Assembly (NCBI RefSeq): GCF_000237925.1
Contig: NC_031497.1
Location: 5,945,295 to 6,009,294, forward strand
From: Schistosoma mansoni
Lineage: Eukaryota > Platyhelminthes > Trematoda > Strigeidida > Schistosomatidae
Direction: 5' to 3'
Length of the DNA stretch: 64,000 nt
Below the pieces are notes generated by a model. It was not told the DNA's origin and ran no database searches. It saw nothing but the letters and a program-made list of their open reading frames with translations. Shown here piece after piece: positions 46,131 through 58,195 of this stretch. Each line of letters opens with the position of its first letter. Position 1 is the first letter of the stretch. A program made the translations under genes and the position numbers.

Positions 46131-47580
46131 ATATGCGAATTGTTACTGTTCGAATAACATTGTCTGTTCAGTAAGTTGATAAAATGGCTTAGCAAAATTT
46201 AACCATAATCGAAACTGATTGTAGGAGAGTTGCTATAAGCATTATTGTGCAGATATTAAAGTATGGTAACTTGGTTTAGTGCATAATCGTAGACCAGATG
46301 TTTTTGTAATTATGCGTAATAGGTTATTTGTATCCAAACTATTCATGTGGTCCTTGCAATCACTTCTTAAATGATTGAATTGGTTTCAAATATGATCCGC
46401 AAACTTCTAACCACTTTCACTTGGTTAACCAAATACAAACTTAATAGAATGCAATTAGTCATTTGAGAATTTCATATGCATACGTATATACTCTAGTATA
46501 ATCCTACGTTCGATACTGATCCTTACAACTTTGGATACATAAATAGTCTGAAGAGTTTCCACCGATTTCTGTTTGTTCAAGTTCATACAGTTTAATTGGC
46601 GACATTTAGCTGGTCGAATTTATTTAGCTGTCTGATTTTATAAGATTGATTTAAAAACCTTAACACTAAAGTGGAACTTTTAATTTAACTTGTCTGATTT
46701 AAAAAAAGTAATATCTGATGCTCATGAATTAGCTTTCGCTATTATTTAATAGTAGATTTTTTGAGTTAAAAATCACTGTTCTGTAACAAATGAATGTTAA
46801 ATCTTTATGTTAATTAAATGCATGCAAAGTAAATATTACTTTCAGTACAAGACATTTTTGGTTGTAAAACATACTAATGTGTCAGTTCTGTGGGTAATTA
46901 ACATATTATTTAACTAAACAGTACATTTATTGGAAATTGAATTATAGGTGGTGTCTTTCAATGACCTTCTATGCTTCATGCACAACAGTTTTTTTTAAAC
47001 ATTAGCGAATATCTTGTAGAAGAAAAATTCATAAAGGTACATGATAACATCAGGGTGTATAACCAAACATATCTTCACTTTTGTATATCTGCCGTTTTAT
47101 TCTATCAAGCTTATTACATAAAAAGACAGGAACTTCCAGTTCCTCTTACTACTCGGATCCAATTATTAATAAATAATTAGTTTTTTTGATTTCATGAAAC
47201 GGTTTTGCAATATAGTGTCTTTTTTCTTATCTGACATTGATTTTAATCCTAAGAACTTGACTTAATTTCAAGGTTTATTCGCACTGACTCTACCACCTTA
47301 TAATAAGAAATACTTAGTTCATTGTTCTGACTTTTACAATAAATACGGATTTTATGTCATGAAATGTTTGTCACTCAATTATTCATCATCCATCTTTAAG
47401 CTATTATGTTTAAAAAAGATTATGTTATATTATTGTTTATCATGAAAGAAGATCCACTTCCTAAAATAAATGAAAAGAAAGTATGAACTTTTCAACCAAT
47501 GTGGAAACATGAAACCTTTGTCAATGACTTAGAATTTTCGCAAAATTTATAATATAATGTACTTTTGTAAGCTAGAGTAC
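46131..47580. other. No recognisable gene; very AT-rich
   Basis: No supported exon. The frame 46971-47180 starts inside a T-rich run and has no family signature. Confidence 0.35.
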
Positions 47581-47583
47581 CGT

Positions 47584-48175
47584 TATTGTCAGTCAGTGAT
47601 TATGAGTGCTGTTAGAGGTATGAGGGCAGTTATCACTTATCGGTTGCCCACACCGTGGAAGGGTTCTTCTAGAGGTACCTGAAAAGGAAATTGGATTAGA
47701 AGTAGTCTTAATGACCTGAGAGCGTGATCGCAGTGCCCAAGGGACAACTGCTTGAGGCCGGTCACGCACGGCTTTTTTGTGGGTAATTTTTGTGTTAGCT
47801 ACGTACTTGTTGGGACCTTACCGCCGGAGACGGAAATCCGTAGGATAAGGCGGTGTGTGCATTTTTAGGGTCGACCTTTTCTAACCCCACCCCTCCTTGT
47901 GGGAAGGCAGCATCGCTGTTATGCTAGTTGTCTGAAGGAAACACCTTACTACCGTCACACCTCTGTACAGTCAGCAGTACGAATTCGCCTTCGGACCTTG
48001 AGTTTGATGCTTTTAGTCTTACCGCTCTTCAACTGACCTGTCTAGCATGGTAGGACCTTGAGGAATAATTGTTCCAGCCAGTATAGCTCGATTGGTTCAT
48101 CACGATAGGCAAGTCCGACCACCACGTCAAGGTAGCGGCAACGGTCAGGACCGTTATTGTTGTTTTCCTTGATAT
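47584..48175. repeat. GC-rich dispersed-repeat-like block
   Basis: About 590 bp that is clearly more GC-rich than both flanks, with words such as GGCCGGTCACGCACGGC, TTACCGCCGGAGACGGAAAT and ACCACGTCAAGGTAGCGGC. All six frames carry stops, so it is not a protein exon. Sharp composition borders suggest an inserted element, perhaps the untranslated part of a retrotransposon. I found no second copy in the window and no clean ends. Confidence 0.45.
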
Positions 48176-48702
48176 GATTTTGAAGTTTTAAAAGTTTCGT
48201 TGATTCTTATCACTCAGGTATTTGTATGTTCTTATAAAAGAGTAGTTAGTATACTTTATCCATTTATTTATAACAGTTTGGTTAGTCAAAGAGCAATACA
48301 AGTGATCACAGTAAAGTTTGCCTAAAAGTCAAACATACAAACTTAAAATTTGTTGTTTAATTATAGTAAAACTAACTTAGAAGTTACTTCTTGAAGTAAT
48401 AATATTTATAAAGTTTTCTACATCCTCTTTTCATTCCAGACACTAGGACATAGTTTTTGATATAGTAATTAATAACAATCAAACTGTACAATTTCATCTA
48501 GTCTTTAGTCAACCTTATTATATAATCACTAAACTAGAGATTTATTTACATTCGCTAACGTAGATAAATGTAGAAGTTTGAGTTTACGAATAGCAAAACA
48601 TCTCCTTGAAATAACTGTATTAAATTGATAAAAAGCCAACAGAATTAGTTTTGTGATATCTGTTGTCAGCTAAATGTATCATTACATCCGATTTATAAAT
48701 AA

Positions 48703-48911
48703 TTATCAGAAAGGGGTTTTGTGGAGATTTTAGTAATTTTTTTTATATAGTTGAAACCATGAGTCAACTGAAGCTCGCGCGCGAGACTGATTGGCCCTGG
48801 GTTCGAATTCCACACACTTCTGAGGAGTCTCACAATAGGACGAAACGGCCTTCCAGTGCCTCCACGTCTTTCATAGTGGTCTAGCTTCAATTGACTCTTG
48901 ATTTCAACTAT
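48703..48911 (+). mobile_element. Hammerhead-bearing short element with inverted ends (copy A)
   Basis: It begins TATCAGAAAGGGG and has a 29-nt arm at 48747-48775 that is the inverted form (26 of 29 match) of the arm at 48883-48911. Between the arms are a B-box-like GGGTTCGAATTCC (48799-48811) and a hammerhead core (48820-48846). The normal order in sister copies puts tRNA-like boxes at the head, so this copy appears rearranged into a fold-back form. Confidence 0.65.
48820..48846 (+). ncRNA. Hammerhead ribozyme core (conserved residues kept)
   Basis: CTGAGGA (form CUGANGA), then helix II GTCT with GGAC (one G-U pair) around a CACAATA loop, then GAAAC. These are the conserved core parts of a hammerhead in type I order. 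The cleavage-site triplet on the far side of helix III is probably the GTC in CCACGTC at about 48862-48868. Activity is not shown. Confidence 0.55.
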
Positions 48912-49324
48912 GTAAAAAATAATTTATTATCTGTAGATTAATTCATCTTCTACTGTTGTTTGACATTATACTGAACAACATAAACTAGCTAAATCAAGAT
49001 TATTTAAATATTGAATGCGTATTTGGCTCATCCGATTTTCATTCCATTAATAATTCACTTCAAATTATTGAACTTAACAGCATTAGACTTTTTACATCAG
49101 TTAAATCTTGGTATTGATATGAAATTTTGCCATATCAACCATTCACTATGAATTTGATCACTTTTAATCTCGTGGTTAGTATAAAGCTTTGAAACATTTG
49201 ACACGACTTCAAATGCATTCAATTCATATCATGAAAAACAAAAATTCATTAGCCATTCATAGATCTATAAAATTACAACTTATATAATATGTCTAATAAT
49301 AATGATCTGCTAGTTAACTAATAG

Positions 49325-49630
49325 AATTTTCAATAGTTGAGATCATAAATAAATTGAAGCTAGACCACTATGAAAAACGTGGAAGCACTGGATGGCCGTT
49401 TCGTCCTATTGTAGGACTCCCCAGCAGTGCACATCGACGATCTCGACTCGCGAGATTCGCACCAAGGATCTATCAGTCTCGCGTGTGAGCGCTTAACCTC
49501 TAGACCACTGAGCTGGTCGGCATCCAACGGTGTTAATGTCTAACTTCAACCAATCCACGAAATTGAACGATACATCCACTATTGTCTTCAACTGTCTTCA
49601 CTATAATATCCACAACAACCCCTTCTGATA
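49325..49630 (-). mobile_element. tRNA-derived hammerhead SINE-like element (copy B)
   Basis: On the - strand, from 49630: TATCAGAAGGGGTTGTTGTGG, then an A-box-like TGGTCTAGAGGTTAAGCG (about 49510-49490). A B-box-like GGTGCGAATCTC (about 49473-49462) and a hammerhead-like region (CTGGGGAGTCCTA...GGACGAAACG, about 49431-49402) follow. The family tail is GTGGTCTAGCTTCAA (about 49372-49358). The A at the fourth core position of CUGANGA is changed to G, so self-cleavage is doubtful in this copy. This is the most complete copy in the window. Confidence 0.7.
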
Positions 49631-50003
49631 TGAATAGAATTTTATTGATATTTATCTTCATTCCCATTCATAATCATTGTTTTAATTCACCAGTCTTATT
49701 CTAATTTAAATCACCTTGAAATTCAATCATTGGAATAGTTATTATAAAAGAGAGTTGAAATGAATAATCGATCTATTAGGGATATTTTGTTGTTTATCTT
49801 CTGATTGGTCAATTCTATATCATTTATTCCTTTTTTTGTTTTTTTGTTTCCTTTCATTCCTATAGAGAAGTAATAAAAATAAAAATGCTATTGTTTCTTG
49901 TCTTGAGATTATAGATTATGGGATATAATATAAAAAATAGCATTATTTTTTAAATTCATTTAAATGTAAATCAATATAAGGTGTTATTTATTAAAGAGGA
50001 ATG

Positions 50004-50160
50004 ATATATTTGCAAAATCTCAGCGAATGAATTTGAAGTAAATCCAACGTTTCACCTGGCAATCTGGTCCAAGCTTTTTCAAGGGAAAGCTTGGATCAGA
50101 TTACCAGGCGAAACGTTGGATTTACTTCAAATTCATTCAACTGAGATTTTACAAATATAT
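50004..50160. repeat. 157-bp near-perfect palindrome
   Basis: The arms 50004-50077 and 50086-50160 are inverted copies (four substitutions and one single-base length difference in about 75 bp) around an 8-nt loop. The start ATATATTTG and the end CAAATATAT are exact. It could be a tiny fold-back or MITE-like element. No repeat family or target duplication could be identified by eye. Confidence 0.9.
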
Positions 50161-50550
50161 ATTCTTCCTGTCTAATATCTTACATCAACTTGGCGCTCAA
50201 ATACTGTGAAACTATTCGTTCTAATTTAGACGAAAGTTCTTATATAAAGTGTTATTTAGTTATAATCTGATGTATTTTGGTCTTATGTAATTAGGATGTC
50301 ACTATTTCGAATTATATATCACTTCTCAATTGTCAAGTATTTTATGATTTTAAAGCCATTGAAAGTTTAATTATGAAAACTACATGATGAATAGGCAATA
50401 AAAGCATTTGAAAAAACTATTTAGTGGACTGAGCAAATACATTTCATTATCATATAATAATTCCAATGAATTATTACATTTGAAATGTAGATTTGTTGTT
50501 TATTGTAAAAAAAGTTAATCTAAGCTATGAAAAGATTTATCACTTAATGT
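50161..50550. other. No recognisable gene
   Basis: AT-rich DNA between the palindrome and the Sm-alpha-like copy; nothing supported. Confidence 0.35.
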
Positions 50551-50552
50551 TC

Positions 50553-50830
50553 AACCATAACTCAATTGGTAAAATATTGAATAGATCGTGAATGAAAACT
50601 AATGGTTTAAGTTTGGACCTAGTGATTATTTGAATTCACTTTGTATCGTTTGTTTGAATCTTCCCATTGATGCTTAGGACTACAACTGGTCAGTCTTTCA
50701 TCAACCATATGTGCATACTGTGCGTATTGCTTCAATGTAGCCTTAATTCACAAGCATTATAAGCAAATATGGATAGTGGCTAGCAGTGGAATTCAGGATG
50801 CGCGTTTTGTCCTATTTGGTACTGACCAGG
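50553..50830 (+). mobile_element. Degenerate Sm-alpha-like SINE
   Basis: The + strand starts with a tRNA-like head: CATAACTCAATTGGTAAAAT (A-box-like) and GGTTTAAGTTTGGACC (B-box-like) about 50 nt later. Near the other end, read on the - strand, ACCAAATAGGACAAAACGCGC is a worn form of the schistosome hammerhead core, with CUGANGA and GAAAC both changed. It joins the 0.5-kb retroposon copy 4 at about 50830. Confidence 0.5.
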
Positions 50831-51245
50831 TGCCCAAACTGAAGCAGGTGATTTTCTTAGGGGTCCACACCCGGAGCCTTTAACCTAAAGGTCTGATCCA
50901 CAAGGCAGTGGAGCATCATGAGGAGATGCAGTCCCATGGTAGCCGGTGACCAACGATTGATTCATACGCCATTTCTTCCTTCAGGATACTGGAGCCCATG
51001 TGCACCATTGATTTGGGATCAGGGTTTTCCAACTCTCCTAGATGAACTTTCCGTGTCCACCAACCCGGTTGAAGCGCCGGACATTCGCTTTCCATCCTTT
51101 CCATTTCTTAAAAAACACACACCGCCACGAGAAGACAATGAGTAGGACTTCTCTGACAGAGGCTATATACGCGTGGACACATGAGAGCATTTCGAGAGAG
51201 AGCGGACTCTCCACACTCTCGGCCGTACAAGGGCATTCGGGGGCT
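50831..51245 (-). repeat. 0.5-kb dispersed retroposon, copy 4, without its 3' end
   Basis: On the - strand it matches copy 1 from CCCCCGAATGCCCTTGTACG (51243) to TTCAGTTTGGGCACCTGG (about 50831). The last 100 bp and the AATAAATA tail are replaced by the Sm-alpha-like copy at 50553-50830. Loss of a 3' end is unusual for a target-primed insert. Confidence 0.7.
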
Positions 51246-51489
51246 TGTTTTTATTTCTTCAAATGGTCAAGTACATGATAGTTTTAGCTGAGATGAACGG
51301 GGTTTTTATAGTAATCAGGAGAAAACAACTGACAAGTCTCTTTGAGGTTTCTACTTGTTAATAGCATTATATTGTTTGTCTTAAAACAAGTAATGACTTG
51401 ATTATAGAGTAACCTCAGTGACGATGATATCCATTTCTAAATTTTGAAGTTCTAAAGTTTAATCAACTATAGTTAGTGATTGTTCATAT

Positions 51490-51551
<62 letters not shown>
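51490..51551. repeat. (CT)n(AT)n compound microsatellite
   Basis: About 11 CT units followed directly by about 20 AT units. Confidence 0.95.
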
Positions 51552-51553
<2 letters not shown>

Positions 51554-53351
51554 TGGCACCTCATCATGAATAAGAAACATTTTGACTGACATTTATCAAA
51601 TTACATCAATTATAACTTAAATGAGCACATTTTTCAACGGTTATAATTGATTATTTTTGTTGTAATGCAAAATAAATTCCTCTGAGTCACTATATCTATT
51701 AAGGTAAGAACACGCAAAAGGGCGATTGAGAGTGTTCATTCACATATTTTCCACTGACTGCTTTTTGTATTTATATTGACTAACAATAGAGTTCAATAAT
51801 TCCTAAGTATTCTTTGCGAATTCATTCAAAACTTATTGTTTATATTTAGACATTTTCTTCTATTAAAACAAATTAACAATAGTAAGGAAAAAAACGGAAA
51901 TCAATATGTAGGCAATTCGTAATTAAGTGATAATAACAACAATGTAACTCAGTAAAGAAGTGCATATTTGTATACGCAGGTTCGCGTCATAATTTAAATA
52001 TATACGCTAGTGATTCAAACAGATTATCCAAATGAAAGAAGATAGAATGGAGTCCGATTCTGTAATAGAGAGGTTAAAGATCGAGATCTTTTATCAACAC
52101 AAATTCACTGTAGTTGGAAATATAAATCACTAGGTTCTTTGCTTCAATGATCTAAAAGTTAGTCAAGAGACCTAACAGTCCTGGTTTCTACTCCTTGTAG
52201 GTTCACATTGCTAAATAGCACGAAACTCTAATCACACAACTGCCTAGTACTGTCTAGTTTCCAATAAATTTTCAACTGATATCAGATTTTGGGGAAGATT
52301 ACATTTGAAATCTAACTTTGTCTTTGCAAACATTGAACAATGAAAAATGAATTACTCCTTATACTGGCGAGCTGTTTAAAACTAATTGATTCTAATTTAT
52401 TAAACTGATAAAGTTTTGTAAACATTTGGTATAGGTCTATAACTAATGCAACTATAGTAACCTATGTGTGAATGACTACCAGAGATTAGATAAAATATTA
52501 TAGTTTAAAAATATATTGATTAGAATTAAAATAAAAATGAACTTAATTGTGCAGTATGCAATAAACTAACACCATTAATTGCCATTAACAAGCAAATAAA
52601 TAAGTTTCAGGTAAACTTATATATAGATATATTAATACAGGTGATTTGCTATGGTTTTTTCTCATTGTGTACGTGCTAATCCTATTACACTAAGTATATA
52701 TGTATTTTTTTTCATAAGAAAATAATAGTATCAATTTTTCCCATGCCTTAGTAAATGCCGTTTCTTATTAATTGGAAGGAATCTTTGCTTGTTTTAAAGA
52801 TTTTTTGTTGTAATAAAGGAAACTTTCTGGCAGTTGTTAGATTAGTAGTTCGAGAATGAAAGAAACTTATAGAGTTCTAAGTGATTTGTCATGTGGATTG
52901 AAATTCAGTCCTTTTTACAGTGAAGTGATTTCTGTCTGAGAGATTATGAACAACTCTTAAATCATTAGAAGTAGATTTAATTGTTGAGGTTTTCTCCCCT
53001 TCTTTCTTTAATCTTTACGTATTTTCTATTTCTCTGAGGTTTGACTAGTTAAAATAATGATGTTCCCTTTCAATGAATGAGTTAAAAACATGAGTTTGTA
53101 ATTCAGTAGAAATAACAAGTTTTTTTTGATGCGTTCATAGTGTTTCTTTGGTGAGTATTTGGGTGTGTGAATATATATTCTTGTAAAATACTTGTTATGT
53201 CTGCTAAGAAACTTGAAGAAACTTCTAGAAGTTGCTCCCATTCTTGAACCACTAATCGAACAACTGCCAGAAAGAGTCTCATTATTAAGTAAAAAATATC
53301 ATTCCTAATACTATAAAGAAAATGGCGCCTATTTTGAGAATTGGAATCCTA
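51552..53351. other. No recognisable gene; AT-rich
   Basis: No exon or named repeat supported. The frame 53241-53026 on the - strand has no family signature. Confidence 0.35.
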
Positions 53352-53356
53352 GTAAG

Positions 53357-53739
53357 TGTTGGGGCGATCCTAAAAATTTCTTGCAATAGACATGACAAGC
53401 TCAGGAAACATTACGAAGCATTTTATCCAATCAGCGTTTGACTAGAAGTTTTGCTAGAAACATCGTAAAAATGAAAAGTCACATGTAGAGTTTCTGATTG
53501 GCTGATTACTACACTGATACTATGTTTAGTGGCATTCCAGAATTTTCAGGAAGACCCAAGAACTTCTAAAATACTATAAAACCCCATATTTTCTGTAAAT
53601 AAATGAACCTTTCGAGCAAAGTGCTTCTCGTCTATTTTGCGCCTTTTCTCTCGTGTTCAAGTCGCTGTGTAGATTTAGCTTGGCGGTTACGAGACTAGCT
53701 TAGGATCCGAATATAGCGTTCAATTAACAAGACTTATCA
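53357..53739 (+). mobile_element. Solo LTR (383 bp) with 5-bp target duplication
   Basis: It starts TGTTGGGGCGATCC and ends GACTTATCA, with GTAAG on both sides (53352-53356 and 53740-53744), a perfect 5-bp target duplication. Inside, in order, are a TATA-like ACTATAAAACCCC (about 53574), an AATAAA (about 53599) and a T/C-rich stretch, as expected for an LTR read on the + strand. No internal region adjoins it. It is a Ty3/gypsy-like solo LTR (Boudicca/Saci-type is possible but not established). Clean ends suggest it is not very old. Confidence 0.8.
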
Positions 53740-53936
53740 GTAAGCATTTAATGTTAGTTCATTGGTGGTGGTCGGCGGTAATCCCTGGATTTATGTTTCC
53801 TGATTGGCACTCAGCAAGACATATCTACAGTCTTGAGAGAACTAATATACTCAAACGAGATATAAATTATGTATATCCAACTTGATAGATTTTAATTCGA
53901 ACCTAATGAATTGAAGATTTCTTGTAATTTTCAGAA

Positions 53937-54168
53937 GGATTTTATTCCAAGTCAGACAAACATTCAAAAAATGCAACATGATGAAGATCTATTTATACAT
54001 GTAGTGACACATATTACGAGTAAATGCTTCTGCTCCAATCTTATGACCAGTTCCATTGAAAGCAGGCTATTAAGTTCGAAAGATAACATGTTCATATTAA
54101 AGTTGAATATTAATAAGCCGGATGTTAAGACAGATTACATGTGTATATTGTATTTGATAACAAAATAA
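53937..54168 (+). CDS. Unrecognised terminal exon candidate
   Basis: After a TTGTAATTTTCAG acceptor the + strand stays open for about 76 codons (KDFIPSQTNIQKMQHDEDLF to KPDVKTDYMCILYLITK) and stops at TAA, which overlaps an AATAAA hexamer (54165-54170). It looks like a possible last exon, but the family is unknown. Its phase (0) does not fit the candidate at 43372-43500. Chance remains likely. Confidence 0.2.
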
Positions 54169-54179
54169 AAGAATAGCTG

Positions 54180-57100
54180 TTCTGCATTCAACTTCTACTA
54201 AATTAGACACTGCTTGACGTAAAAGCTGAAGATTCCAGTTCTGTCCTGTGTAGTGATAGGTGAACATTGATTAGTAAATAGACGAAATAGCTGCTTGCAA
54301 TTTGCTGGTTTCAAATACTTTTTCAGCTCTTAATAAAGACTACTTTTCAATCCATCAATTAAACGCAAGTCACTTAATGGGATGATGACAAACCTGTCCA
54401 TCAATATTTACATATAATTTTATCTAATCTAATATTTGAAATGCTTACTTGCATGGACATTATTTGTTTATCTAATCACTAACTCTATACGTGTGTCTAT
54501 CTATGACTCCTGTATATATATAATGTCGATTTAGATGAAACGTAAGCCAAGTAACATAAACTGTACACTTTTATTTACGTTATGATTAGACACCACTTAC
54601 TAAATCTGTAGTAAAATTCCAAAATTAGTGTTTATTGGTACACTGGCTGAATAAATATACTTATAACATGTGTAATACACAAAGGTTTCGATTATTACAA
54701 TAAATAATGATGTTTTATTTTTATATTAACTTAAAACTAATAACTTCAAATATCGTCAATATATCGGGGAAATCACTTCATACTATTTCACTGGGTTAAA
54801 GTTTTACAACTATGGAACATACATAACCTAGGAAAGTTGAAAATACGCCCACATTGCAAGTATTTGTTCATATATATATTCTAATCATTGTTTGCATATG
54901 ATAGGGACAACCAAGTGAACAGGATTGACAACAAGAATAGTGATATGCGTAAAAATATCGAATTGATTGATGTGAAGATGTAAATCTTCATCATAAAATG
55001 TGATCGGGGCATATGCTATGCATTATGCCCTGCAACTTCTTATCGTCCTATGCCGGGTGATATAAAAGTAGGCTAGAATAGGTCAAAGAGTGTCTAAAAA
55101 AGTTATATGCCCCCAGTCCATGAAGTGGTTTACTGATAACTTGAGCTGTGTTGGAAAATGTAGACTTCCTGGTTGTGGCATTTGAAGTCGTAATAATGCA
55201 TGGCTGAAAAAGTCAAGTAATATATTTCAAAATAAATCTTATAAGCTCAGCTGCATTAATTCGCTACTTTCCTTTAAACCTTTAGCTTAATTTCGCTTCA
55301 TAGTCTTCATTCTTCAGTTCTACCCGTTCCATTCGATTTATAAATTTTACATTTTACTTTCAACTCCAGTTAACATCATTATTTCCACTCTGTTTTTCAT
55401 CATGTTAAGATCCTCTGTCGCCATGCTAATAGGAAGTGTGAGGCTTGCATCAGTCTACATTCACCCCAGGGCCTAAGTTACCTATTACTGACCATCACAC
55501 TGTCAAGTCGATCAAAATATCCATAATCTAGGGCTTAATATGTTTATCGAGCCTCGTAGAATCTTCTAAGTGAGCCTAATTAGTGTATCCCAATAGTGGT
55601 TTTAAATCCATTTTAACTTCGTTTGTTTAGGTGTTCGTAGGTCAACACATTCATGTAATTCTGTAACGTCCAAAAGTGTGTTAAGTAGAGTAAAGCTTGT
55701 AGTCGTCTGTCGACTGGTGGAAAGTCTTACTTAATTTTACCTACAGATTAGTTAGTATATTAACCGAAGCATTCCCAAACGTCCGTTTGGCTTATACAAA
55801 GTACTCACTAGCATTACTTACTTTGCAAGTTGATGGAGTAGCTTTAGAAAACAATGAAATTTGTTTCATTTCGTTACTTTATCACTAGTCTCGTGTCACT
55901 GCTGATAAACTAACCAGTAGTTTAAATTCACTGGACATCTTTACACTCTCACTACCAAGGTTCTTAAAACTAAATACATTTGTTTCGTTTCAGAGTTGAG
56001 TCTAAAATATATTAATAGTGCATATCACAGTGTGTATCTTTCCAATACATATCTTCCATTCCTTGAATTAACATTTCTTTACCAAATATAGCACAAATTA
56101 CTTGCTAGTATGCTGCAATTTACTATCATAATAGAGCGTTCATGTACCATCAAAGACAGTAACACTTCTTATCTCAGGCATCACTAATTACCATTAAACT
56201 GAGCTTTGAATGTATATGATGTATGCACGTCGTACGTCTGCCTGATTTGATAGAAGCTGTATTAAAAATCAATATAAATCTTTACTATAATTTTCAACGT
56301 CCATATTGTACAAAATTATTCTTAATTAGCATCATGAATTTGCGTTACTAAATAGTCCTGCAACAGGGTAAGGCAAAATAAAGTGTTTGCCTATTACTAA
56401 CATTACTACGTATGTATATTAAATAGTTTCGTCAAATAATTTATACATACTTCGGTGTTCATAGGTTTTTTCGGATCTAACTCGTATTTTTGTTAGTAGC
56501 ATCAGCTGAGATAAACATATACCATATGATTAAGATTTTTGTGAACCGATCAAGACTCTCATTTTACGATCGATACTATTAGGAAGAAAAATGAAACTTG
56601 GATAGGCGGACATATCACGAAAAACATAAAAAGCGTACTTCAATTTATGTGGTTGGAGGCTGGATCAAACTATCTTGGGCATGTATACAACCATGCTAAA
56701 ATGTGGACAGAAATGCATGTGTTTCTAATCTATAGATTAAACTCTTTTTTGTTTACCATACACTTTACTAATGTAAAATACATATGCTTAATTAGTATAC
56801 TGATGATAGTAACAACGACGTCTTGTTTAACATTGAAACGTTTGCGGAATAGTGTTAATTGAATAGTGTAAGTTTTAAACATCGGAAAATAACTCATTAC
56901 AAATTCAAAAAAGAAGACTTTTCAGGTGTTTCTGTTCCCATGTCACTTTCAGAATTGAATTAATCTATTTCCATCGGTATAGTGTGTTTTTGAGGAGATG
57001 TCTTTATTCTACTTACATTTACAACCTTACTGAACCCCACACTTGCCAAGATTCATATCACGCTTTGTCTAGGACACACCAGGTGGATATCATGCGATTC

Positions 57101-58190
57101 TAGTGTAAATGTTTCTACTGTGACTCAAGTTCAATACTCATTACTGAAAAATGTAAACATTTTAACTAATTGTATATATATGCTAAAAATTAACTTTGGC
57201 AAAATGTAATACTTCACCCTTTCTTTGTAGTTTACTTAAAATATGTTCAACATATCTGCATGAATAATTGAGAATACAACAATAATTATGTTACAATATA
57301 TAATCTACTTTCTTATATTCGAGCTTCCTTCTGATATCATCTCAATTTGAAATGATCCTTTTATTAAATGACACCTTAAAAGCCGATTACTCTCATCGTT
57401 AGCGTGATTCATACCATAGAAACCTAATAAGAAGGACTTTATGAGCTGTGATACCTAATGATTTTGTTTCATAAAATATCTCATATTAAATAAATTCAAT
57501 GAATAAATCGTCTTAGTACTTAAAATTCCTGGGTTCCTGAGTTGGTAGTAAGCAATACTGAAGAGTTCGTAATTAGGACTAAACTATTGTCTGGTGCTCT
57601 ATGCAAAATTATGGTGTATCAACTGATAAAATTGGTTCGCAAAATAACATAGTATCTATGTAGTTGTTTTTTGTTCTGTATTTAAATGTTAAATAACCAG
57701 TGTTTCTTTCGATTTTATCGACTTTGATCCATCAAGTAGATTTTGAACGGTTGTAAAAACATTTCTGTGAATAAACAATCCTAAAATAACAGTCTACAAT
57801 TTGATGAAATCTCTAGATAAACACTTAAGTAAAATTTATCACTTGTTAAGTTTATTGATCAATAAAGAAAGAAAACCCTTTGTTTAATCACAAACAGTGA
57901 TGCATAGATTGTACTGAATTCACTGGGATACAGTGACATGGGAACATGATTCATAATAACTTGGTCATTTACATAATACAACTAACTAATTTAGTAAAGA
58001 CTGATTTATCAGACTTTCTATTTCCTAGTTGTAAAGAGCTAGCGATTTCGACCATTTGTCACTTGGTTTAACAAAGTTCAAATCTATGATTCGATGATTG
58101 CAAGTCAAGAAATTTAACAATTGAGTTAATGTCCTACCATTCTATTTTTATTACAACAGATAAAAAACAATGCATATTGCAAATTAATAG
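54180..58190. other. No recognisable gene; long AT-rich intergenic stretch
   Basis: About 4 kb in which I find no exon with family support, no RNA gene and no recognised element. The frame 56647-56862 has no family signature. Slightly GC-richer text at about 55380-55560 could be an old repeat. Confidence 0.35.
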
Positions 58191-58195
58191 TAGAT

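Noticed and set aside
46971-47180. Exon of an unknown gene on the + strand
   Set aside because: The acceptors nearby give stops in the phase needed to join the candidate at 43372-43500, and no family is recognisable.
50004-50160. Hammerhead ribozyme in the palindrome (word CGAAACG)
   Set aside because: A GAAAC-like word is present, but no CUGANGA lies at the right distance on either strand.
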